Below are positions 34,161-42,701 of a stretch of 64,000 nt of DNA, in pieces. The stretch covers positions 15,571-79,570 of the forward strand of contig CAVAMJ010000012.1 in the NCBI GenBank assembly GCA_963589785.1, read 5' to 3'. Origin of the DNA: SIG603 sp963589785 (GTDB lineage Bacteria > Bacillota > Clostridia > Oscillospirales > Acutalibacteraceae). The position numbers and the translations under genes were made by a program. Below the pieces are notes generated by a model. That model made no database searches. It was not told the DNA's origin and saw only the letters and a program-made list of their open reading frames with translations. Each line of letters starts with the position of its first letter. Within the stretch, counting starts at the first letter, position 1.

Positions 34161-35513
34161 TTATTCTACCTCGTAGCCCTTAGCTTTGATTAAGTCAACT
34201 ACCTGGTAAACATATTTGTTGCACTCTTCATCGGTCTTAGCCTCGACCATTACTCGAATGAGCGGCTCTGTACCCGATTCACGAACGAGAATTCTTCCCG
34301 TGTCGCCAAGTGCTTCGGCTACCTTCTTGACCTCTGCCTGAACATCGGGATCCTCATTGACCTCTTTCTTGCTTGTAACCTTAACGTTAACAAGAAGCTG
34401 AGGATACTTAACGAAGCCCTTTGTAAGCTCGCTCAAAGTGACCTTCTTTGCGATCATAACCTCCATAACCTTGATGGCTGTGAGAAGTCCGTCACCTGTT
34501 GTTGCGTACTTTGAGAAAATGATATGACCTGAATCCTCACCGCCGATGATGTGGCCGTTCTTTGTCATATTCTCGTAAACATACTTGTCGCCGACAGCTG
34601 TTTTCTCGTAGTTAATTCCCGCTGCATCAAAAGCCTTGTAAAGACCGAAGTTAGACATAACGGTTGTTACAACGGTATTGTTGATGAGGTGATCTCTCTC
34701 TTTCTGATAAACAGCGTAAAGATAGAGAATAGCGTCACCCGAGACCACATTTCCGTTCTCGTCTACTGCGAGGCATCGGTCTGCGTCACCGTCAAATGCA
34801 AATCCGACATCAAGGTTATTTTCCTTGACATACTTCTGAAGATTTTCGATATGAGTGGAACCGCAGTCAGTGTTGATGTTAGTTCCGTTCGGATGAGCAT
34901 TGATAACATAAGTCTTTGCTCCCAGAGCATCGAAAACAACCTTTGCGATGTTCCATGATGCGCCGTTTGCGCAGTCAAGTCCTACACGGTAGTTCTTGAA
35001 GGAGCGTCTTGCCTGAGCGAGAAGATAAGCGATATATCTGTTTCTTCCGGCAAAGAAGTCGACAGTGATACCGATTTTGTCGCCGGATGCAAAAGGAATT
35101 TCTCCGATTTTTCCGTCGATATAATCCTCAACCTTGAGAATGGTTTCCTCGTCCATCTTCTCGCCGTGAGAATTGATGAGCTTGATACCGTTGTCGTAGT
35201 AAGGATTGTGGCTTGCAGAAACCATGATGCCGCAGTCAAAATCCTCTGTTAAGGTAACATAAGCTACGCTCGGAGTTGTTGTTACGTGAAGAAGATATGC
35301 GTCAGCACCCGATGAGGTGATACCTGCTACAAGTGCGTACTCAAACATATAGCTCGAAAGTCTTGTGTCCTTTCCGATTACTATCTGAGCCTTTTTTGTG
35401 CCGTTCTCAGAATAATACCATCCGAGAAAACGGCCGATTTTGTAGGCGTGATCCACGGTTAAATTTTCACCCGCTTTACCGCGAAATCCGTCTGTTCCGA
35501 AATACTTTCCCAT
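34161..35513 (-). CDS. glmM: Phosphoglucosamine mutase
   Basis: Converts glucosamine-6-phosphate to glucosamine-1-phosphate for cell-wall precursor synthesis. The 450-residue product has the phosphoserine site SASHNP (Ser101), metal site FDGDADR, sugar-specificity loop GGEDSGH and phosphate-binding RESGTEPLIRVMVEA. The GGEDSGH loop (not GGE(M/L)SGH) is slightly unusual, so general phosphohexomutase activity cannot be excluded. A well-placed AAAGG precedes the ATG. Confidence 0.9.
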   Translation of the reverse strand: MGKYFGTDGFRGKAGENLTVDHAYKIGRFLGWYYSENGTKKAQIVIGKDTRLSSYMFEYALVAGITSSGADAYLLHVTTTPSVAYVTLTEDFDCGIMVSASHNPYYDNGIKLINSHGEKMDEETILKVEDYIDGKIGEIPFASGDKIGITVDFFAGRNRYIAYLLAQARRSFKNYRVGLDCANGASWNIAKVVFDALGAKTYVINAHPNGTNINTDCGSTHIENLQKYVKENNLDVGFAFDGDADRCLAVDENGNVVSGDAILYLYAVYQKERDHLINNTVVTTVMSNFGLYKAFDAAGINYEKTAVGDKYVYENMTKNGHIIGGEDSGHIIFSKYATTGDGLLTAIKVMEVMIAKKVTLSELTKGFVKYPQLLVNVKVTSKKEVNEDPDVQAEVKKVAEALGDTGRILVRESGTEPLIRVMVEAKTDEECNKYVYQVVDLIKAKGYEVE

Positions 35514-35614
35514 AATAATGCCTTTCTTTAATTAATATAACATAATTCTGCGTTAATACGCATTTTACAAAAAGACCTTTGGTCAGTATACCACAAAAAA
35601 AGAGTTAATTCAAC

Positions 35615-36478
35615 TTACTTAGCGTGAATATTGTCACAGCTATATACTATATCTCCGGTTTTGCCGTCCAAACGCTCGTATTTTTCGTCTCTGTTTTTAG
35701 CAAGATACGCCTTTTTTCCCATAACATCAATCTCAGATTTATCGTCCTTGCCGTCGATTATCTCGCCGCAAAGCTCGATGAGGGATTCAATCAAATCGTT
35801 CTTTATGTCGCCTGAGCCGTGAGAAATAAGCACACGGTCATAAAAGCCGTCCACAGCCATTTTGAGCCAAATGAGATTATTTCTGTATTCCTCTATGCTC
35901 GGGCAGTAATCGAAATTGAGAAGCGTGTTATTGTTTGCGGCATCTCCAGCGATAAGCATTCTCTCCTCGGCAATCAAAAATGTCATAGAACCGGGTGTGT
36001 GACCTGCACAGGCATTTGCTTGAATGTGAAGATTGCCTAAATCAAAAATGTCTCCGTCCTCAATTCTGCCAAGCTGTTCGTCATTCGCAAAATCGGAAAC
36101 TATGAAATCATCTTCAGTCAATGAGGCGAAAACATCCTCATCGGGATAAAGAAACGAAAGAAGCTCTTTAACATATGCGTTTCTGTCGGCGGCTGAATTG
36201 GGGTCATTATAAACCCCTGTGTCCTCCTCGCTTATTCTCACGTCGGAGAAAAGCGGCGCACCCATTGCGTGGTCGATGTGTCCGTGGGTTAAAAGCACGG
36301 TAACAGGCTTGCTTGTGAGAGTTTTTACATACTCGTCAAGTCTGCCTACGCCGACTCCCGTATCAATAAGAACTGCTTTCTCGTCACCCTCGACAAGATA
36401 CATAATCTCGCCTGTTATTCCGAAAATTCTTGTTACTCTCTCACTTAGCTTTTCACTTGTAAAAAAATCAACGCTCAT
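35615..36478 (-). CDS. Metallo-beta-lactamase fold hydrolase
   Basis: A 287-residue MBL-fold hydrolase. The metal motif THGHIDHAMG (HxHxDH) lies near residue 66, CAGHTPGS holds the next His, and LIAGDAA and LISHGSGD provide the Asp and last His. It is full length for a generic glyoxalase II-like hydrolase. The substrate is unknown. Its ATG shares an A with the fucosidase stop codon (TAATG), so it is translationally coupled to that gene and may act on a product of the same pathway. Confidence 0.82.
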   Translation of the reverse strand: MSVDFFTSEKLSERVTRIFGITGEIMYLVEGDEKAVLIDTGVGVGRLDEYVKTLTSKPVTVLLTHGHIDHAMGAPLFSDVRISEEDTGVYNDPNSAADRNAYVKELLSFLYPDEDVFASLTEDDFIVSDFANDEQLGRIEDGDIFDLGNLHIQANACAGHTPGSMTFLIAEERMLIAGDAANNNTLLNFDYCPSIEEYRNNLIWLKMAVDGFYDRVLISHGSGDIKNDLIESLIELCGEIIDGKDDKSEIDVMGKKAYLAKNRDEKYERLDGKTGDIVYSCDNIHAK

Positions 36479-37791
36479 TATTTATCCTCTTTTAGTTCTA
36501 TTTTTAAAACGGTATCCACGCTATCGGGCAGATACACGGTAGCCGAAACATCAACGAATACCGCATCGGGATAGTTCTCAACCATCCAGTTGTCGGCAAG
36601 CTTAACTTCAGTTCCGTCACAAAGAAGTCTTATCGACTTGATTTCATCATGCTTGATATTCTCGAGCCAAATACTTCCGATTGAATTTTCATATATATGG
36701 TAGTAAATTATATTTCTGTTTCGTGTCAGTCTGCCGTTCTCGGGCTTTGGCAAATTTGCAGAACCGCATCCGTAAATCGACTCGCCACCGAGCTTCATCC
36801 ATTCACCGATTTGAGATAGTCTCTCAAGGCTCTCAGTCGGAATGTTTCCTCTTGCATCGGGGCCGACATTCAGAAGTAAATTTCCGTTCTTAGAGACACA
36901 CTCGACAAGCTTTCTCACAAGCATATCATACGGCTTGAAATTCTTGTCCTTAGCGGTGTAGCCCCAGTTGTTGTTCATAGTGATGCAGGCTTCCCACGGA
37001 ATATTTCTTCCGCTTTCGTCCTTAAATCCTGAGGGCGGAATAATCTGCTCGGGACTTACAAAATCGCCGCTGAACTCTGACGGATTGTCCGTTGCGATTG
37101 AGCCAAAGCCCGATCCGCTTACCTCAAGCCTATTATCTAAAATAATATCGGGCTGATAAGAACGAACCATTCTGACAAGCTCGCTTGCTTTCCACTTCTC
37201 ACCCGTCATATCGTCATACGAGAAGTCGAACCACATGATATCGATTTTGCCGTAATCTCGGCAAAGCTCCTCTATCTGACCGTGCATATATTTAAGATAG
37301 TTATCGAAATTCTTCTGCTTGTCCTTCTCTCGCTCGTCATTTCTGAGCGGATGATTTCTATCCTTGTAAGAAGGATAATCGGGGTGATGCCAGTCAAGAA
37401 GTGAGTAATAAAGTCCGACTCTAAGTCCCTCTGCTCTGAATGCATCGAGATACTCACGGACAATATCCTTGCCGTACGGCGTGTTTGTTACCTTCCAATC
37501 GGTAAGCTTAGAATCGAAAAGGCAAAAACCGTCATGGTGCTTCGCCGTTAAAACTGCATATTTCATGCCCGCTTCTTTAGCGGCTTTCGCCCATTTTCTT
37601 GGGTCAAAATCTGTCGGATTGAACTCCTCGAAGTATTTGATATAATCGCTCTCGGGCATTTCTTCTGTAGATCTTATCCATTCGCCTCGAGCAGGAATTG
37701 AGTAAATTCCCCAGTGAATGAACATTCCGAAACGGTCATGCAAGAACCATTTCATTCTCTCGTTATATTTTTCTCTGTCAAAGCTATACAT
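36478..37791 (-). CDS. Alpha-L-fucosidase (GH29)
   Basis: Releases L-fucose from glycans. The 437-residue catalytic domain has RFGMFIHWGIYS, TAKHHDGFCLFDS, GLYYSLLDWHHPDYP and the nucleophile Asp in IDIMWFDFSYDD, the order seen in GH29. The small beta-sandwich at the C-terminus is short. There is no signal peptide, so it probably acts on imported fucosyl-oligosaccharides. The second of two nearby ATGs (37791) has the better distance to AAGGAG. It overlaps the lipid-kinase/acetyltransferase gene by eight bases. Confidence 0.92.
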   Translation of the reverse strand: MYSFDREKYNERMKWFLHDRFGMFIHWGIYSIPARGEWIRSTEEMPESDYIKYFEEFNPTDFDPRKWAKAAKEAGMKYAVLTAKHHDGFCLFDSKLTDWKVTNTPYGKDIVREYLDAFRAEGLRVGLYYSLLDWHHPDYPSYKDRNHPLRNDEREKDKQKNFDNYLKYMHGQIEELCRDYGKIDIMWFDFSYDDMTGEKWKASELVRMVRSYQPDIILDNRLEVSGSGFGSIATDNPSEFSGDFVSPEQIIPPSGFKDESGRNIPWEACITMNNNWGYTAKDKNFKPYDMLVRKLVECVSKNGNLLLNVGPDARGNIPTESLERLSQIGEWMKLGGESIYGCGSANLPKPENGRLTRNRNIIYYHIYENSIGSIWLENIKHDEIKSIRLLCDGTEVKLADNWMVENYPDAVFVDVSATVYLPDSVDTVLKIELKEDK

Positions 37792-39262
37792 TTTCATTCT
37801 CCTTTCGAGAAAGATAAGCCTCTCTTGTCATGGAATAGGAGTGAATATCATAGAGCCCCCCGTCAGACGCTCTGAAAGCACCTTGAATCACTCCCTCATA
37901 GACAAACCCACACTTTTCTATAACACGCTTCGAGCGAACATTGCCGTTGTGGTAGCCAACCGCAAGAATTTCTGTCGGCGTGTTCTCGAATGCATTTTCC
38001 GTCATGGCAGAAAGTGCCTCCGGCATGTAACCGTTGCCCCAATAATTTTTGTTGAGTTCGTAGGCAATCGAGCGTGAACAAACCGCCTTTTGGTTTCTCA
38101 TGTCATCGTTCTGATAATTAATCGAACCGATTACCTTGCCGCTCTCCCTCAAAACAATAGCATAAGCCAAGGGATTTTGCATATAGCGTGAAAACTTTGA
38201 GTAAGCGCTAAGCTTATCGGTCACGGCACTGACACCGGCAGGGAGCATGACCTCATCATCTGACATAATCTCGTAGAAATCGTCATAATCGCTTTTTTGC
38301 CACGGTCTTAAAAAGAGACGCTTCGTCTTCATGAACGCACGAAACTCAACTTGCTTCGGCAATATAAATTTAGCCGCCTTAGGCTTGATTTTAAAGACCT
38401 CTCGCTTGACAAGGTCACATTCTCCGTCACGGTTTGCGACGGCTTCGTTTTGGGATTTTATTTCCATTTCGTAACCTCTGTAAAAGCTGAGATAATCGTC
38501 AAATTTTGCATTCTCTAAGTGACCGCCCTTTTTGTATATCCCGACCATCGAGGGGATTTTATAAAGCGGAGGTTTTTTTATAAGCACAAAATCGAGAAGT
38601 CCGTCATTGCAAACAGACTTAGGCGCTCCTTTGTATCCGCCGCCGTAAAACTGACCGTTAGCCGCAAGAGCGAAGATAAAATTTCCCTCAAGAGCGATTT
38701 CACCGTCTGTTGTATTAAGCTTGATTTGAAGCTCCTCGCCGATTTTTCCTAAAAGGCATTTCACAAGCGAAAGCTCATAGGCAAGAGATCCCGAAACAAA
38801 CGGTATACGCTTGAATTTATCCATATTATAAGCAACCGCCGCATCAAGTCCAAGGGAACAGATATTGAGTGCATCTCCCTCTAGCGTTTCGATTGCGTCA
38901 ACCTCAATCGCATGTCCGTCAAGCTGGGATTCGATATCGAGAAAATCGCTTGCTTTACCGAATTGTCTGATGTAGTCGTTGCCGCTTCCCATAGGAAAAA
39001 CTCCGATTTGAGCGTTCTCCTTGCCCATAGCCGCCCTTGCGATTTCAAGAAGAGTGCCGTCACCGCCTACGGCATAATAGCGAATTATCTCGTTGGGAGA
39101 ATATTCGCTTTCAACTATCTTACTCGCATGAGCCTTGTATTCGGTGAAGTAAATTTTATAATCTAATCCCCGTGACTTTGCGATAATCTCTATGCGTTGA
39201 GCAAATTTCCTCGCAGAATCTCTGCCGCCCGCATTCGGATTAACTATAAATATATATTTCAA
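37784..39262 (-). CDS. Diacylglycerol kinase-like protein fused to a GNAT acetyltransferase
   Basis: A 492-residue two-domain fusion. Residues about 1-305 are a DagK/YegS lipid kinase: FIVNPNAGGRDS at the start, the glycine-rich YYAVGGDGTLLEIA, and FPMGSGNDYIR. Residues about 313-480 are a RimJ/RimL-type GNAT domain starting MKTKRLFLRPWQKSDYDDFY, with KNYWGNGYMPEALSAM as its acetyl-CoA motif. No stop or frameshift separates them. The start codon is TTG with only weak ribosome binding, 12 bases after the methyltransferase stop, so it depends on coupling. The two activities have no obvious shared pathway. Confidence 0.8.
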   Translation of the reverse strand: MKYIFIVNPNAGGRDSARKFAQRIEIIAKSRGLDYKIYFTEYKAHASKIVESEYSPNEIIRYYAVGGDGTLLEIARAAMGKENAQIGVFPMGSGNDYIRQFGKASDFLDIESQLDGHAIEVDAIETLEGDALNICSLGLDAAVAYNMDKFKRIPFVSGSLAYELSLVKCLLGKIGEELQIKLNTTDGEIALEGNFIFALAANGQFYGGGYKGAPKSVCNDGLLDFVLIKKPPLYKIPSMVGIYKKGGHLENAKFDDYLSFYRGYEMEIKSQNEAVANRDGECDLVKREVFKIKPKAAKFILPKQVEFRAFMKTKRLFLRPWQKSDYDDFYEIMSDDEVMLPAGVSAVTDKLSAYSKFSRYMQNPLAYAIVLRESGKVIGSINYQNDDMRNQKAVCSRSIAYELNKNYWGNGYMPEALSAMTENAFENTPTEILAVGYHNGNVRSKRVIEKCGFVYEGVIQGAFRASDGGLYDIHSYSMTREAYLSRKENENV

Positions 39263-39274
39263 TTTAATACTTTA

Positions 39275-40393
39275 TTACTTAAAGTAGTTATAAACCTGAC
39301 ACTTAATCATACCGTTATAAAGCTTTCTGCGCTTGTCGGCTGTTCTGCCGAAGCACTTCTCAAAGTCCTCGTCCGGGCTGATTATAGTGTAGTTCCATTT
39401 TTCTCGTCTTGGGAAACGCTCTCCCATCACCTTATAAAGTGCCTGTGCCGACTTAATATCCAGAAGTCTTTCACCGTACGGTGGGTTTGTCACTACCGCC
39501 GCACGCTCAGCACCTGGGGCAAAATCCTTTATATCGGCTACGCTTATATCAATCTTCTTTGAGACTCCCGCTTTAATCGCATTTTGCTTGGCAAGCTCGA
39601 CTGCCTCGGGATCAATATCAGAGCCGAACGCCATAAAATCGGACTCCTTCTTGATTAAATCTCTTGCACGGGTTCTTTCTTCCTCCCAAAGCTTTTTATC
39701 GATGAAATTCCATTTTTCGGCGGCAAAATGTCTTCTCATTCCCGGTGCAATGTTATAAGCAAGCATTGTTCCCTCGATGATTATAGTTCCCGAACCGCAG
39801 AACGGATCGAAAAGATTCTGCTGACCCCTCACTCTTGCCATATCGCACATAGCAGCCGCCAATGTCTCCTTAATCGGCGCTTCAGTGGATTTTCTTCTAT
39901 AGCCTCGCTTGTGAAGTCCCTCTCCCGATGTATCGAGCATAATGCTGACCTTATCCTTGAGAATGAGGAACTGAATCTGATAGAGTGGGCCGTCCTCAGG
40001 AAACCAGCTGATTTTATATTTCATTTTAAGTCTCTCGACAACTGCTTTTTTGATAATTTTCTGGCAGTCTGGAATTGAGCTTAATTTACTCGAGAGGCTT
40101 CTTCCTTTTACGGGGAAAGCATCGTTTCTGCCGATGAAATTCTCCCACGGCAAAGCCTTGACCTTCTCGAAAAGCTCATCAAAAGTATACGCATCAAATG
40201 TACCGAGAAGAATTTGCACTCTCTCGGAGAAGCGTGAATATATATTTGCCCTAACCAAAGCCTCGGGACTTCCGTCAAAAACAACTCTTCCGTTCTCAGG
40301 ACGGACATTTTCCATTCCGTTAAATCTAAGCTCGGAAGCTACTTGTCCCTCAACTCCAAGCATACATGGACATACAAGTTCAAAATCAGGCAT
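39275..40393 (-). CDS. 23S rRNA guanine-N2 methyltransferase-like protein (THUMP + MTase; RlmL/YpsC type)
   Basis: A 372-residue protein with an N-terminal THUMP RNA-binding domain (about residues 45-155) and a C-terminal Rossmann methyltransferase. SAM-binding FDPFCGSGTIIIEG and catalytic VVTNPPYGERL (NPPY) are clear. The linker phrase SGEGLHKRGYR is typical of the RlmL N-terminal half and of YpsC. The target is probably 23S rRNA. It is first in a four-gene minus-strand operon. Confidence 0.88.
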   Translation of the reverse strand: MPDFELVCPCMLGVEGQVASELRFNGMENVRPENGRVVFDGSPEALVRANIYSRFSERVQILLGTFDAYTFDELFEKVKALPWENFIGRNDAFPVKGRSLSSKLSSIPDCQKIIKKAVVERLKMKYKISWFPEDGPLYQIQFLILKDKVSIMLDTSGEGLHKRGYRRKSTEAPIKETLAAAMCDMARVRGQQNLFDPFCGSGTIIIEGTMLAYNIAPGMRRHFAAEKWNFIDKKLWEEERTRARDLIKKESDFMAFGSDIDPEAVELAKQNAIKAGVSKKIDISVADIKDFAPGAERAAVVTNPPYGERLLDIKSAQALYKVMGERFPRREKWNYTIISPDEDFEKCFGRTADKRRKLYNGMIKCQVYNYFK

Positions 40394-40470
40394 AAATAAA
40401 CCTCGTTATCTAAAATATTGCTTACATTCTACCATAAGCACGGCAAAATATAAAGCCTCAAAAACAAAAA

Positions 40471-40490
40471 GAGACAGCCGAAGCTGTCTC
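40471..40490 (-). terminator. Terminator of the fumarase alpha gene
   Basis: GAGACAGC (40471-40478) and GCTGTCTC (40483-40490) around a CGAA tetraloop; read leftwards it ends in TTTTTGTTTTT. Confidence 0.85.
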
Positions 40491-40497
40491 ACTAAAA

Positions 40498-41337
40498 TTA
40501 AATTTCAGCAGTTTTGTGTCTTGTTACATGGCAACCGACATTTACCGCAACAGGAAGACCCGCAATATGAGTGGGGTAAGTCTCAATGTTTACAGCAAGC
40601 GCTGTTGTGTCGCCGCCGAAGCCCTGAGGACCGACACCGGTCTTGTTTGCCTCTTCTAACATTCTCTGCTCAAGCTCAGCATAGAACGGATCAGGATTTC
40701 TCTCCGAAACGTCTCTGCAAAGAGCCTTCTTTGCAAGATATGCTACCATCTCGAAATCTCCGCCGATTCCGACTCCAAGAACGATTGGCGGGCACGGATT
40801 AGAGCCGGCAACCTTGACTGTCTCCGTAACAAAGCCGACTATCTCGTCTATTGTAGCCGAAGGAGTGAACATCTTAAGTCTTGACATATTCTCACTGCCG
40901 AAGCCCTTTGGTGCGGCTGTGATTTTGATTTTGTCTCCGTCAACGATTCTTGTGTGAATAATCGCAGGAGTGTTATCGTCGGTATTTCCTCTTCTGATTG
41001 GGTCACGCACAACGCTCTTTCTCAAAAGACCGTCGACATATCCTTGACGGACGCCCTCGTTTACAGCGTCCTCGAAGTTACCGTCAATACAAACCTCTCT
41101 GCCGACCTCGACAAAAATGACTGCCATTCCCGTATCTTGACAAACAGGGATATTCATCTCTCTTGCGGCATCCATATTTGCGCAAATGTCGCCTAAAATC
41201 GACTTGCCGGTTTCGTTTGTTTCCTTATCGACGCTCTCGCCGATGAGCTTCTCAAGATCGCACGGCAAAATTCTGTTGGCATCTATGCAAAGCTCTTTGA
41301 CTGTTTTTGTTATATCTTCTGCTTTTACAACTCTCAT
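40498..41337 (-). CDS. Fumarate hydratase class I (or L-tartrate dehydratase) alpha subunit
   Basis: A 279-residue iron-sulfur hydratase subunit that interconverts fumarate and malate. The three cluster cysteines are in VCQDTGMAV, SNPCPPIVLG and NVGCHVTRH, and KGFGSENMSRLKMF is the substrate-binding part. In two-subunit enzymes the beta subunit normally lies next to alpha, but here the next gene is the rRNA methyltransferase and a terminator follows at once. The beta subunit must be elsewhere. It has its own promoter. Confidence 0.88.
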   Translation of the reverse strand: MRVVKAEDITKTVKELCIDANRILPCDLEKLIGESVDKETNETGKSILGDICANMDAAREMNIPVCQDTGMAVIFVEVGREVCIDGNFEDAVNEGVRQGYVDGLLRKSVVRDPIRRGNTDDNTPAIIHTRIVDGDKIKITAAPKGFGSENMSRLKMFTPSATIDEIVGFVTETVKVAGSNPCPPIVLGVGIGGDFEMVAYLAKKALCRDVSERNPDPFYAELEQRMLEEANKTGVGPQGFGGDTTALAVNIETYPTHIAGLPVAVNVGCHVTRHKTAEI

Positions 41338-41367
41338 TGAAATTTCCTCGTCAAAACAATTTTCTTC

Positions 41368-41396
41368 ATTTTACGATATTGAATCGAATATTTCAA
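41368..41396 (-). promoter_or_regulatory. Promoter of the fumarase alpha gene
   Basis: Read leftwards: TTGAAA (41396-41391), 17-base spacer, TAAAAT (41373-41368), 30 bases before the ATG and downstream of the upstream hairpin terminator. Confidence 0.7.
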
Positions 41397-41415
41397 GCAA
41401 AATGAAGAAAAAGGC

Positions 41416-41542
41416 AAAAAACAGAAGACCCACCGAAAGGCGGGTCTTCTGTTTATATAAGGTGTGGATTTTTCACAACGCGTACTCAAATTGTTAAAAG
41501 TATGGGAGCTTTTTGTTTGTTTTCTTTTGTCTCCCTCACTGT
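41416..41542 (-). ncRNA. Candidate small RNA of about 127 nt
   Basis: The 482-base gap between ispE and the fumarase gene holds a complete transcription unit without a gene. A near-consensus promoter (41549-41577) is followed by about 90 non-coding bases and then a very strong terminator: GGGTCTTCTGTTT pairs with AAACAGAAGACCC (41419-41431 with 41442-41454, GAAA-type inner loop) with a T-run to 41416. Near the 5' end GGGAG (41535-41531) can pair with CUCCC (41508-41504) across an A-rich loop. The fumarase gene has its own promoter downstream, so this is not simply its leader. I do not recognise a known RNA family. Confidence 0.6.
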
Positions 41543-41548
41543 GACTAT

Positions 41549-41577
41549 AGTATACACCGTGTTTATAAATTTGTCAA
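41549..41577 (-). promoter_or_regulatory. Near-consensus promoter of the small RNA
   Basis: Read leftwards: perfect TTGACA (41577-41572), 17-base spacer, TATACT (41554-41549). It is the best sigma-A match I found in the window. The rest of the gap up to 41775 is A/T-rich and I see no further feature in it. Confidence 0.75.
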
Positions 41578-41774
41578 CACTTTTTAAAAAAATATTTTTA
41601 GATTTTTTTACTTTTATTTTTAGCCACTAAAACAGAGTGCATTAATAGGCTATAAATTATATAGTATACATTTTCGCATTAAACAGCCCATTTTGTGGTA
41701 TGCAGAATTCAGAAACAAAATGAAATTAAATATTTACAAACTGTAAACTTTCTTAAAAATTTTTAAGATATAAA

Positions 41775-41820
41775 AAATTTCTGTATCTGCGAGGTGAAAT
41801 TTACGCAGATACAGAAAATT
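41775..41820 (-). terminator. Terminator of the Lrp-aminotransferase-DUF362-ispE operon
   Basis: A long stem AAATTTCTGTATCTGCG (41775-41791) with CGCAGATACAGAAAATT (41804-41820), adjoining the ispE stop; T-rich when read leftwards. Confidence 0.85.
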
Positions 41821-42689
41821 TATAAACTTTCGATGAAATTTACACAACCACACGGCTCTGTGACAAATACCTCACCGAGAACCTTTAAGCTGTCGGTTAT
41901 TTCGCTCATGTCGGCTTTTTCATCATATATACCGAAAACAGCAGAGCCTGAGCCTGTCATGCACGAGGCAAGCGCACCGGACTCAATCATTTTTTTCTTG
42001 ATAAGCTGAACCTCGCTTATTTGAAGCACCTCATCAAAACGGTTTGAAATTTGCTCGCAGAGATCAATTAAGTTCTTCTCGTCAGAATTTAAAATCTCGC
42101 AAAGCTTATCGGTTTTGCCGAAAACAGTCTGCGGATTTTTATCCGTTTCGGAATAAGCCTTGCCCGTGGAAACTCCGACAGGCGGCTTGCAAATGACAAT
42201 CGTGCAAGTCGGCATCGCACCGAGCTCAGTCATTTTTTCGCCTATTCCCTCGCAAAGGCAAGTGCCGCCGTGAAGACAGAACGGGACATCCGCTCCGACA
42301 GAAGTTGCAATTTTATATAATTTTTCATCGGAAATATCAATCTTAAATAGAGCCTTCAGCGCCGCAAGAGCCGCCGCCGCGTCGGCACTTCCACCGCCCA
42401 TTCCGGCCTCAGACGGAATAAGCTTCTTTATAGTGATATCGACACCCTTTTTTATATCGGCAAACTTCAAAAGCCTTTCCGCCGCCTTATAGACAGTATT
42501 TCTCGAGTCGGTCGGTATACCTTCCTTGTCGCAGTAAAGCTTAATCTCGCCGTCCTCACGCTCTTTAATTTCAAGAGTATCTGCAAGCTCAAGCGACTGC
42601 ATGACGGTGCTCAAATCATGGTAGCCGTCCTCTCTCACTCCCGTGATGTCGAGTGTCAGATTTATCTTAGCATTAGCTTTGACTATCAT
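41820..42689 (-). CDS. ispE: 4-diphosphocytidyl-2-C-methyl-D-erythritol kinase
   Basis: A GHMP kinase of the MEP (non-mevalonate) isoprenoid pathway. The 289-residue product has KANAKINLTLDITG, REDGYHDLSTVMQSL and the ATP loop PSEAGMGGGSADAAAAL, then a third motif MTGSGSAVFGIYD. Length is standard. It is last in an operon with genes of unrelated function, 12 bases after the DUF362 gene. Confidence 0.94.
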   Translation of the reverse strand: MIVKANAKINLTLDITGVREDGYHDLSTVMQSLELADTLEIKEREDGEIKLYCDKEGIPTDSRNTVYKAAERLLKFADIKKGVDITIKKLIPSEAGMGGGSADAAAALAALKALFKIDISDEKLYKIATSVGADVPFCLHGGTCLCEGIGEKMTELGAMPTCTIVICKPPVGVSTGKAYSETDKNPQTVFGKTDKLCEILNSDEKNLIDLCEQISNRFDEVLQISEVQLIKKKMIESGALASCMTGSGSAVFGIYDEKADMSEITDSLKVLGEVFVTEPCGCVNFIESL

Positions 42690-42701
42690 TTCATTCCTCC
42701 G

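Noticed and set aside
41488..41541. A 17-codon frame starting GTG inside the candidate small RNA
   Set aside because: No ribosome binding site precedes it and the peptide has no feature; the RNA is better explained as non-coding.
41338..41577. The hairpin upstream of the fumarase gene as a riboswitch or leader attenuator
   Set aside because: A good separate promoter (41368-41396) lies between the hairpin and the gene, and no alternative antiterminator pairing was seen.
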